A stretch of DNA of 9,449 nucleotides from the NCBI GenBank assembly GCA_039798265.1, contig JBDKGH010000114.1:1-9449 (forward strand). Direction: 5' to 3'. The notes under the pieces are model-generated. The model was not told where the DNA came from, did not search any database, and saw only the letters and a program-made list of their open reading frames with translations. This document shows positions 1-5,161 of the stretch, piece after piece. Source of the DNA: JBDKGH01 sp039798265. GTDB lineage: Bacteria; Bacteroidota; Bacteroidia; Flavobacteriales_D; Sanyastnellaceae. The translations under genes and the position numbers were made by a program. Each line of letters starts with the position of its first letter. The first letter of the stretch is position 1.

Positions 1-311
1 TCTACAGTAAACTCCTTCTTCATTTTATGAAGTAGGGTATCCCTTACCTCAATAACAGACATAGATGATAGTAAATCAGGATGGATGGCTTCTAGTCGCT
101 GCTCATAGAGCTTTCTCAAGGAGAATAGGAGATCATTTTGATCAGGCTTCCTAATAAGACATTCCCTTTTTTCATCAAATTCCAAGGGACTGGCCTTGAT
201 GTTGGTGCTGATCTCAGCTGATTTGGTTTGATGGGTTACTCTGAACTTTACAGGATACAACCCTGATGATGATGGTCTTCTTTGATCTAAGACCAATTTA
301 AGTTTTGCCAT
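1..311 (-). CDS. Tyrosine recombinase (integrase), N-terminal part, runs off the left edge
   Basis: The minus strand from the ATG at 309-311 is open for 103 codons to the window edge. The protein begins MAKLKLVLDQRR and continues with a GLYPVKFRVTH segment around residues 18-28. This matches the N-terminal arm-DNA-binding domain of Bacteroidota tyrosine recombinases, whose starts usually read like VKLVLDKRR...G.YPLKLRVTH. A helical SAM-like core-binding segment follows from about residue 60 (LRKLYEQRLEAI). The catalytic domain (R-H-R-Y residues) lies outside the window, so activity cannot be judged. Such enzymes integrate and excise mobile elements, often at tRNA genes. The gene reads away from a tRNA-Asn whose 3' end is 160 bp upstream, the usual arrangement at the integrase-bearing end of an island. 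Family assignment is by motif recognition only. Confidence 0.85.
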   Translation of the reverse strand, partial: MAKLKLVLDQRRPSSSGLYPVKFRVTHQTKSAEISTNIKASPLEFDEKRECLIRKPDQNDLLFSLRKLYEQRLEAIHPDLLSSMSVIEVRDTLLHKMKKEFTV

Positions 312-346
312 TGGCTTATTGGATTGTGACCAACCTGGCAGAAACA

Positions 347-398
347 TGTACAAGTTTTTGTACAAGTTTTACCCTGTACAAGTGCCTGTACAAGTCTT
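347..398. repeat. Four TGTACAAGT direct repeats in two 12-bp tandem pairs
   Basis: TGTACAAGT occurs at 347, 359, 375 and 387. The first pair is a perfect tandem of the 12-mer TGTACAAGTTTT. The second pair has the same 12-bp step but different last three bases (GCC and CTT). The pairs are separated by ACCC. Each unit contains the 6-bp palindrome TGTACA. The cluster sits between the integrase start and the tRNA. Arm-type integrase binding sites are short direct repeats in exactly this place, so that is the favoured inference. An operator controlling the integrase gene is the alternative, since the repeats begin only 36 bp upstream of its ATG. Confidence 0.85.
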
Positions 399-430
399 TT
401 TTGAGAAAAGACAATGACAGGTCTAAAAAC

Positions 431-461
431 AAAAAACCCCGTAAACAGTGATGTCTACGGG
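431..461 (-). terminator. Rho-independent terminator of tRNA-Asn
   Basis: Just downstream of the tRNA on the minus strand, CCCGTA (461-456) pairs with TACGGG (443-438). Two further pairs lie beyond one mismatch, and a run of six T follows. On the plus strand the same stem is followed by ATTTTT, so it may also stop transcription coming from the other side. The stem starts 11 bases after the tRNA 3' end, consistent with a single-gene tRNA transcript. Confidence 0.8.
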
Positions 462-471
462 ATTTTTCCTG

Positions 472-545
472 CTCCCCAGCCTGGGCTCGAACCAGGGACC
501 CCATGATTAACAGTCATGTGCTCTAACCAACTGAGCTACTAGGGA
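472..545 (-). tRNA. tRNA-Asn (anticodon GTT)
   Basis: The minus strand gives a 74-nt cloverleaf. The acceptor stem TCCCTAG pairs with CTGGGGA over seven pairs including one T-G wobble. The D arm is GCTC...GAGC. The anticodon loop is CTGTTAA with anticodon GTT. The T arm contains GGTTCGAGCC. The discriminator base is G, as expected for tRNA-Asn. The 3' CCA is not encoded: the genome continues CAG. A terminator follows at 461-431. No convincing TAnnTTTG promoter is visible upstream, where a 13-bp inverted repeat abuts the 5' end. The gene is the likely attachment site of the neighbouring integrase. Confidence 0.96.
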
Positions 546-630
546 ATTTAAGCAGAAGTGTATTCTGTTTAAATTACCATTTCACTGTAGTCTTCCGAAT
601 GTCTTCGGAATAGAACACCGAGGCATGGTG
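521..630. repeat. 110-bp direct repeat, copy A (tRNA-proximal)
   Basis: This block recurs at 691-800 with one difference (A562 versus T732), a period of 170 bp. It covers the first 25 nt of tRNA-Asn and 85 bp upstream of it. It contains two inverted repeats. One is AATTTAAGCAGAA / TTCTGTTTAAATT (545-557 and 563-575, one G-T pair, 5-nt loop), immediately at the tRNA 5' end. The other is TTCCGAA / TTCGGAA (593-599 and 604-610, loop TGTC). High identity suggests a recent duplication or conservation by gene conversion. Confidence 0.95.
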
Positions 631-663
631 GTATTTCAATTATCGGGTGTCTTCTTTTAAACT

Positions 664-715
664 CCCATGATTAATCCCGCAGCTGCGGGACTCTAACCAA
701 CTGAGCTACTAGGGA
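664..715 (-). pseudogene. tRNA-Asn remnant with replaced anticodon arm
   Basis: On the minus strand, bases 715-691 equal the first 25 nt of the intact tRNA-Asn, through the D arm to GAG. Bases 674-664 read TTAATCATGGG, identical to the intact gene's segment from the last anticodon-loop bases onward. Between them the intact gene has CACATGACTG (10 nt), while this copy has a 16-nt palindrome. No T arm or 3' acceptor strand follows: the sequence goes into AGTTTAAAAGAAG. It cannot fold into a functional tRNA. It is either a decayed tandem duplicate or the scar of an old integration or recombination event. Confidence 0.75.
675..690. repeat. Perfect 16-bp palindrome inside the tRNA remnant
   Basis: TCCCGCAGCTGCGGGA is identical to its own reverse complement. 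It stands exactly where the 5' side of the anticodon stem and most of the anticodon loop should be, so it is not a normal tRNA helix. It is more GC-rich than the surrounding spacer. Possible readings are a recombinase or regulator site, or the sequence left by a tRNA-associated insertion. No function can be assigned. Confidence 0.9.
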
Positions 716-800
716 ATTTAAGCAGAAGTGTTTTCTGTTTAAATTACCATTTCACTGTAGTCTTCCGAATGTCTTCGGAATAGAACACCGAGGCATGGTG
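691..800. repeat. 110-bp direct repeat, copy B (distal)
   Basis: Second copy of the block at 521-630, 109 of 110 bases identical. The single difference falls in the 5-nt loop of the 13-bp inverted repeat (gtgta in copy A, gtgtt in copy B), so both stems are preserved. Homology stops sharply at 800/801 and at 690/691. In one minus-strand frame the end away from the tRNA reads HHASVFYSEDIRK before a stop, in both copies. This weakly resembles the start of GIY-YIG nuclease domains, but no catalytic region follows. From 801 to 863 I see nothing recognisable. Confidence 0.95.
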
Positions 801-863
801 CCTTTTCTTGGCGTTGGCCTTAAAAAGGGCTGCAATATTACGAGGATAAAGTTGAATTGACAA

Positions 864-871
864 TATCTTTG
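864..871 (+). promoter_or_regulatory. Bacteroidota -7 element upstream of the PfkB kinase gene
   Basis: TATCTTTG is a full match to the Bacteroidota -7 consensus TAnnTTTG and ends 17 bp before the ATG at 889. No TTG sits at the usual distance of about 19 nt upstream, so only half of the promoter is supported. It would give a very short leader of roughly 10 nt. Confidence 0.45.
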
Positions 872-888
872 GCAAAATTTTTTTTAGA

Positions 889-1815
889 ATGAAGCTAATT
901 GCCGTAGGAACAGTGGCTTTCGATACAATCGAAACTCCTTTTGACCGCCGCGAACGTGTAATAGGAGGTGCTGCCACCTACATTACACTCGCTGCCTCTC
1001 ACTTTGTAAAAGAAAGCGGACTCATCTCTGTAGTGGGCGACGACTTCCCCGCTGATGTGCTCCAAACCATGAAAAATCGCGGTATCCACCAAGATGGCCT
1101 CGAAATCAAGCAAGGTGAAAAATCCTTCTTCTGGGCTGGTAAATACCACTACGACTTTAATTCTCGCGATACGCTACAAACCGACTTGAACGTATTGGCC
1201 ACTTTCAACCCTCAGATGCCCGATAGCTACCAAGGATGCGACTTCCTCATGCTCGGAAACTTGGCGCCTGCTGTGCAAATGCAAGTGATCGAACAACTAC
1301 AAAACCGCCCAAAACTCGTGGTTATGGATACCATGAACTTCTGGATGGATATCGCTTGGGATGATTTGATGAAGGTGATCGCTAAAGTGGATGTACTCAC
1401 CATCAACGACGAAGAAGCTCGCCAACTTTCGAAAGAATACTCGCTCGTAAAAGCAGCTCGCAAAATATTGACCATGGGGCCCAAATACCTCATCATCAAA
1501 AAAGGCGAACATGGTGCTTTGTTATTCGATGCTCATAATGTATTCTTCGCTCCAGCCCTTCCGTTGGAAGAAGTAGCCGACCCAACAGGCGCAGGCGACA
1601 CCTTCGCTGGTGGATTCATCGGATACCTGGCTCAAACAGAAAACATTTCTTTTGAAAACATGAAGCGCGCCATCATCGTTGGTTCGGCTATGGCTTCGTT
1701 CACTTGCGAAAAATTTGGTCCTGAACGTTTATTCGAATTAACCCGCGAAGAAATTAGCGCGCGCATCGAACAGTTTGTTCAATTGACCAATTTCGAAATG
1801 ACTTCGATCGACTAA
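889..1815 (+). CDS. PfkB-family carbohydrate/nucleoside kinase
   Basis: The protein has 308 residues, normal for the ribokinase/PfkB family, which phosphorylates sugars or nucleosides with ATP in the cytoplasm. The N-terminus MKLIAVGTVAFDTI is a typical first strand and loop. A substrate-binding GG follows at residues 26-27. The PfkB signature DPTGAGDTFAGG is at 231-242: it holds the anion hole and the catalytic base Asp237. LTINDEEARQL near residue 180 matches the family's conserved N-x-x-E region. The substrate cannot be read from sequence: ribokinase, adenosine kinase and other sugar kinases share these motifs. The next gene starts 18 bp downstream, so the two are probably co-transcribed. 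The start at 889 is supported by the conserved N-terminus and the -7 element just upstream. Confidence 0.93.
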   Translation: MKLIAVGTVAFDTIETPFDRRERVIGGAATYITLAASHFVKESGLISVVGDDFPADVLQTMKNRGIHQDGLEIKQGEKSFFWAGKYHYDFNSRDTLQTDLNVLATFNPQMPDSYQGCDFLMLGNLAPAVQMQVIEQLQNRPKLVVMDTMNFWMDIAWDDLMKVIAKVDVLTINDEEARQLSKEYSLVKAARKILTMGPKYLIIKKGEHGALLFDAHNVFFAPALPLEEVADPTGAGDTFAGGFIGYLAQTENISFENMKRAIIVGSAMASFTCEKFGPERLFELTREEISARIEQFVQLTNFEMTSID

Positions 1816-1833
1816 TACTGTAAACTACATATC

Positions 1834-2625
1834 ATGCGTAACAATCATGAAATCGACTACCGCATCTTCGGTGAGGAGATGCAGTGCGTAGAAATTGAAT
1901 TGGACCCACAAGAAACCGTGGTAGCCGAGTCAGGTGCATTTATGTACATGACTGAAGGCATACAAATGGAAACCATTTTCGGAGATGGATCTAAACAAGG
2001 TGGTGGATTTTTCGACAAAATTCTCGGCGCAGGAAAGCGACTTCTTACGGGAGAAAGTTTGTTCATGACCGCCTTTACTCATACCACAGCAGGTAAAGCC
2101 CGCGTAGCCTTTGCATCGCCTTATCCAGGGAAAATCATCACCCTCGATTTGCAGCAACTTGGTGGCAAAGTAGTGTGCCAAAAAGATTCATTCCTTTGCG
2201 CCGCTAAAGGTGTATCTATTGGCATCGAATTTCAACGCAAATTGGGTACAGGACTTTTTGGTGGTGAGGGTTTCATCATGCAAAAAATCGAAGGCGATGG
2301 TCTTGCATTTTGTCATGCCGGTGGTCACATCATCGAACGTGAATTACAACCGGGTGAAACTCTGCGCATCGATACAGGTTGCGTAGTCGCGTACACCCAA
2401 GGCATCGATTACGATATTCAATTTGTTGGAGGAATCAAAAACACCTTCTTCGGAGGCGAAGGCGTATTCTTCGCTGTGCTTCGTGGACCTGGAAAAGTTT
2501 GGTTACAAACCTTGCCCATTTCTCGTTTGGCATCGCGTATTGTAGCCTACAGCTCAGGAAGCCGTAGAGAAGAAGGAAGCATACTCGGTGGCCTCGGCAA
2601 CTTGCTCGACGGCGACGGAAGATAA
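1834..2625 (+). CDS. TIGR00266 / AIM24-family protein
   Basis: A 263-residue protein without signal peptide or membrane segments. It is rich in glycine and short beta-strand motifs. QCVEIELDPQETVVAESGAFMYM (residues 17-39), a GGGFFDKILGAGKRLLTGES segment around 56-75, and repeated GTGLFGGEGFI and NTFFGGEGVFF motifs are characteristic of the TIGR00266 (AIM24, formerly DUF124) family. This family forms a beta-sandwich or beta-barrel fold of unknown biochemical role. The yeast homologue Aim24 is mitochondrial, but a bacterial function is not established. Length is usual for the family and both ends look intact. It follows the kinase gene by 18 bp and is closed by a strong hairpin, so it is probably the last gene of a two-gene operon. 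Confidence 0.9.
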   Translation: MRNNHEIDYRIFGEEMQCVEIELDPQETVVAESGAFMYMTEGIQMETIFGDGSKQGGGFFDKILGAGKRLLTGESLFMTAFTHTTAGKARVAFASPYPGKIITLDLQQLGGKVVCQKDSFLCAAKGVSIGIEFQRKLGTGLFGGEGFIMQKIEGDGLAFCHAGGHIIERELQPGETLRIDTGCVVAYTQGIDYDIQFVGGIKNTFFGGEGVFFAVLRGPGKVWLQTLPISRLASRIVAYSSGSRREEGSILGGLGNLLDGDGR

Positions 2626-2647
2626 TCCTAACATTGCCCAATACTCC

Positions 2648-2705
2648 ATCCCGAAGTCATATGAGTGGCTTGTAAACTCATATAGCTTCGGGATTATTAT
2701 TATAC
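2648..2705 (+). terminator. Strong hairpin terminator after the TIGR00266 gene
   Basis: Two 19-nt arms (2648-2666 and 2676-2694) pair along their length apart from a two-base internal mismatch, with a 9-nt loop. The base of the stem is ATCCCGAAG / CTTCGGGAT. The tail TATTATTATACTT is T-rich but not a pure T run. It separates the kinase operon from the glycan genes. Confidence 0.8.
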
Positions 2706-2708
2706 TTG
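2701..2708 (+). promoter_or_regulatory. Possible -7 element for the MBOAT gene
   Basis: TATACTTG matches TAnnTTTG at all but one fixed position and ends 22 bp before the ATG at 2731. It overlaps the tail of the terminator. No TTG lies at the usual spacing. A promoter is needed here because a terminator precedes the gene, but this exact site is only a candidate. Confidence 0.3.
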
Positions 2709-2730
2709 CAACACCTTTCTAAAAGAGTTT

Positions 2731-4155
2731 ATGCTGTTTAATTCCCTGGAGTTCCTGATCTTTTTTCCCTCAGTACTCCTCCTGTATTTTTTGTTGCCAC
2801 ATGCTTACAGGTGGATACTCCTGCTAGGAGCCAGCTGCCTCTTTTATATGTTCTTCATACCGAAGTACATCCTCATTCTTTTCGTTACTATCATCATCGA
2901 TTATTTCGCTGGTATCTATATTGCCCGAAATGAAGGACGAAGAAAAAAAATCTGGCTCGTCGCTAGCATCATTAGTACATGCGTGGTGCTGATCGTTTTT
3001 AAGTACTTCAACTTTTTTATCGATAACATCAACACCGTTTTCACGGTAGCGGGTAATCCGCTTCACTTGAGACATTGGGACATTATACTACCTATTGGCT
3101 TATCGTTTCACACTTTTCAAAGTCTGAGCTACGTTGTAGAAGTATATCGCGGAAATCAAAAACCAGAAACCCATTTTGGTATCTACTCGCTGTATGTTAT
3201 GTTCTTTCCACAATTGGTAGCAGGCCCCATTGAGCGACCGCAAAACATTTTGCATCAGTTCTACGAAAAACATCAGTTCTCCTATGCTAATCTATCTCAA
3301 GGATTGCGCATGATGATTTGGGGATTTTTTAAGAAAGTAGTCATCGCTGACAACCTGGGGCAAATCATCGACCCTGTTTTCAGTGCACCACACACATTAA
3401 ATGCCGGCTGGTTAGCCCTCGGATCGGCTCTTTTTGCTATTCAGATCTATTGCGACTTCAGCGGTTACAGCGACATCGCCATCGGCTCAGCAAAAACCAT
3501 GGGTTATACATTGATGGAGAACTTTCGTTTTCCCTACATCTCCCAATCTATCCGCGAATTTTGGTCTCGCTGGCACATCTCTCTTTCTACTTGGTTTAGG
3601 GATTATGTTTATATACCCATGGGTGGCAATCGGGTGAGCGAAACACGCAAGAGTGTGAACCTTGCATCCGTTTTTGCGCTAAGTGGATTTTGGCACGGTG
3701 CTAACTGGACCTTCATCATTTGGGGAGCTTTACACGGCATTTACTTGGTGATCGAAGGACGTATAAAAAAACACTTGCCTCCACTGCCGCAAACACGACT
3801 GACACGAATATTCATCACCGCTTTCATTTTTGTTTTGGTCACTATTGGATGGGTTTTCTTTCGAGCCAATTCCGTTAGCGACGCGCTAAGCATGCTTTAT
3901 CGCATTAGCATTTGGGCTCCGCTCCAAGGCGATTTGCCTTTAGCTCTTAGTAACATTCATCCTTACTACCTCAACTTCTTAATGGGCGTTACCATCTGCT
4001 TCTTAGCATTTGATGTGTACATGAGTAAGCTGAGCAGAAATGAAAAACCAGCGCCGTTTAAACAGGCCAACATGATCTTAAACGCCCTCGTAATAGCGCT
4101 AATCGCCCTGTTTGGCTTCTGGGGAAAAGTTCAATTCATCTATTTCCAATTCTGA
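2731..4155 (+). CDS. MBOAT-family membrane O-acyltransferase (AlgI-like)
   Basis: A 474-residue polytopic membrane protein, the usual size for AlgI-type acyltransferases. These take an acyl group, usually acetyl, from a cytoplasmic donor and pass it across the inner membrane for attachment to an extracytoplasmic glycan. Family hallmarks are all present: the N-terminus MLFNSLEFLIFF, LPIGLSFHTFQSLSY at 120-134, QLVAGPIERP at 161-170, CDFSGYSDIAIG at 241-252, and RWHISLSTWFRDYVYIP at 280-296 with the conserved His282. SGFWHGANW at 318-326 carries the likely catalytic His322. It overlaps by one base (TGATG) an SGNH-type gene, the expected partner class. Given the exporter and glycosyltransferases downstream, its acceptor is probably the locus polysaccharide. 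The acyl group and acceptor are inferred, not shown. Confidence 0.93.
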   Translation: MLFNSLEFLIFFPSVLLLYFLLPHAYRWILLLGASCLFYMFFIPKYILILFVTIIIDYFAGIYIARNEGRRKKIWLVASIISTCVVLIVFKYFNFFIDNINTVFTVAGNPLHLRHWDIILPIGLSFHTFQSLSYVVEVYRGNQKPETHFGIYSLYVMFFPQLVAGPIERPQNILHQFYEKHQFSYANLSQGLRMMIWGFFKKVVIADNLGQIIDPVFSAPHTLNAGWLALGSALFAIQIYCDFSGYSDIAIGSAKTMGYTLMENFRFPYISQSIREFWSRWHISLSTWFRDYVYIPMGGNRVSETRKSVNLASVFALSGFWHGANWTFIIWGALHGIYLVIEGRIKKHLPPLPQTRLTRIFITAFIFVLVTIGWVFFRANSVSDALSMLYRISIWAPLQGDLPLALSNIHPYYLNFLMGVTICFLAFDVYMSKLSRNEKPAPFKQANMILNALVIALIALFGFWGKVQFIYFQF

Positions 4156-5087
4156 TGAAAACAACTCTCCTTCGCCTATTCCAAACGCTAGCCCTCAGCA
4201 TCTTCTTTTATGTGGGTATCACTTTTGTGATCAATAAGGTTACTTTTAAAAACCGACGTCTTTCCTGTTACACGATGCCTTACGTGCAAAGGGCAGGAGG
4301 GCAAGAGCGGCTCATGGGAAACGACTTTAATCCACAGGAAAAATATGATGTGTTGGTGTACGGTTCATCTCATGCTTATCGCGGTTACGATCCTCGCAAC
4401 TTTCAAAAAGCAGGCTATAGCTTATTCAATGCAGGCACCTCTTCACAAAGCATTAGCGGCACTTATGTAATTGCCACAAACGCTATACCGCCCTCATCTG
4501 GAAAGCTGGTGATCATTGATATTTACGACGTGGTATGGGGAATTTCCGATTTGGAAAATAGCAACCTCCTCATTCAAAATTTCCCAAATAATGCCGTAAA
4601 GACCGCTGCATTTACATCGCATCCCGACATTCGAAAATTCAACCAACTCGTTGCCAGCTGGTGCACCAAATCAACCTTGGAAGAAACAAAAGCAAAAGGT
4701 TATATCAGCAATGGATATTGCACCCGTACCGATACGGTTAGCCTACCTTGGCCCGCAGTAGATGTGATCACAGAAATAGAACCCCGTTATCTAGCCGACT
4801 TTGAAAAGATGATCGACCTTACCCTCCAGAGCGGATCAAAATTGGTTCTAGTTAGTCATCCCCTTCCACCAATTGATAAGCACGCCAACAACCACACACT
4901 GTTAAAACCCCACATCGAGAAGGCGGCTAAAGATCATGGCATTTCCTATTTGGATTATACGCATCACTCCGAATTTACGCTTCCTGAAAAATTCGCCGAT
5001 GAGAATCACCTCAACCAAACTGGTGTAAATCGATTCAATGAAATATTGATCGAAGATTTGAAAAAGCGCCAACTTTTACCTCAATAG
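4155..5087 (+). CDS. Membrane-anchored SGNH-hydrolase-like protein, MBOAT partner
   Basis: A 310-residue protein. Residues 6-28 are hydrophobic, giving a signal anchor, so the body should face the periplasm. YGSSHAYRGYD (69-79) is SGNH block I with probable nucleophile Ser72. FNAGTSS (91-97) resembles block II. DENHLNQTG (282-290) is the D-x-x-H block with Asp282 and His285. The triad therefore looks complete. Proteins of this type paired with MBOAT enzymes (AlgX/AlgJ or PatB logic) complete O-acyl transfer to a glycan, or remove the group. The start overlaps the stop of the MBOAT gene by one base, indicating translational coupling. Overall sequence is divergent from named families, so transferase versus esterase activity is open. 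It could also be annotated simply as a GDSL/SGNH hydrolase. Confidence 0.8.
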   Translation: MKTTLLRLFQTLALSIFFYVGITFVINKVTFKNRRLSCYTMPYVQRAGGQERLMGNDFNPQEKYDVLVYGSSHAYRGYDPRNFQKAGYSLFNAGTSSQSISGTYVIATNAIPPSSGKLVIIDIYDVVWGISDLENSNLLIQNFPNNAVKTAAFTSHPDIRKFNQLVASWCTKSTLEETKAKGYISNGYCTRTDTVSLPWPAVDVITEIEPRYLADFEKMIDLTLQSGSKLVLVSHPLPPIDKHANNHTLLKPHIEKAAKDHGISYLDYTHHSEFTLPEKFADENHLNQTGVNRFNEILIEDLKKRQLLPQ

Positions 5088-5101
5088 GCCTAAATTGGGG
5101 C

Positions 5102-5131
5102 TTGTAAAAAAGGTGGTTTCGACTACCTTTG
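5102..5131 (+). promoter_or_regulatory. TTG-N19-TAnnTTTG promoter for the export operon
   Basis: TTG at 5102-5104 and TACCTTTG at 5124-5131 are separated by exactly 19 nt, fitting the Bacteroidota primary sigma consensus. Transcription would start near 5138, about 25 nt before the GTG at 5162. The -7 element lies in the 3' arm of a hairpin (5109-5130). This suggests the exporter and glycosyltransferase genes can be expressed separately from the acyltransferase pair. Confidence 0.6.
5109..5130. terminator. Hairpin with TTCG loop, possible terminator
   Basis: AAAGGTGGT (5109-5117) pairs over nine positions, one a G-T wobble, with ACTACCTTT (5122-5130) around a TTCG tetraloop. On the plus strand only three T follow the last C, so it would be a weak terminator for the acyltransferase genes. 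Read on the minus strand the stem is followed by TTTTTT, a better terminator, but no minus-strand gene is nearby. It overlaps the promoter -7 element. Confidence 0.4.
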
Positions 5132-5140
5132 AGCGCCGTA

Positions 5141-5158
5141 ATGAGTAAACCAAACTAA
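5141..5158 (+). other. Five-codon mini-ORF in frame just before the permease start
   Basis: ATG AGT AAA CCA AAC TAA sits in the leader. It is in the same frame as the permease gene, whose GTG follows its stop after a single codon (AAC). Both starts are followed by AGT, so this may be an old start codon cut off by a nonsense change, or a small upstream ORF that feeds ribosomes to the GTG. Nothing shows that it is translated. Confidence 0.35.
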
Positions 5159-5161
5159 AAC

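Larger units (their letters stand above)
1..545. mobile_element. Putative edge of an integrative element at tRNA-Asn
   Basis: An integrase start, a cluster of short direct repeats and an intact tRNA-Asn lie in that order. Tyrosine-recombinase elements commonly insert in the 3' half of a tRNA gene and restore it, with the integrase gene next to the attachment site. The element body should therefore lie left of base 1. The far attachment site is not in the window, so the exact crossover and the element type (conjugative element, prophage or island) remain unknown. The right limit given here is the tRNA 5' end, as an upper bound. Confidence 0.5.

Noticed and set aside
347..398. Short regular repeats as a possible CRISPR array
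   Set aside because: Repeat units are only 9-12 bp, with 0-4 bp between the 12-mers. CRISPR repeats are about 24-47 bp with similar-length spacers, and no cas genes are present.
316..504. Minus-strand 62-residue reading frame
   Set aside because: It runs through the tRNA-Asn, its terminator and the TGTACAAGT repeats, so it is a chance frame.
664..715. A second functional tRNA gene
   Set aside because: The anticodon arm is replaced by a self-complementary 16-mer, and the T arm and 3' acceptor strand are missing.
744..977. Minus-strand 77-residue reading frame
   Set aside because: Its first part is antisense to the conserved start of the PfkB kinase, and the rest lies in the 110-bp repeat. 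At most its C-terminal peptide is a decayed fragment.
2379..2567. Plus-strand 62-residue reading frame inside the TIGR00266 gene
   Set aside because: An out-of-frame, arginine-rich shadow of a well-conserved gene.
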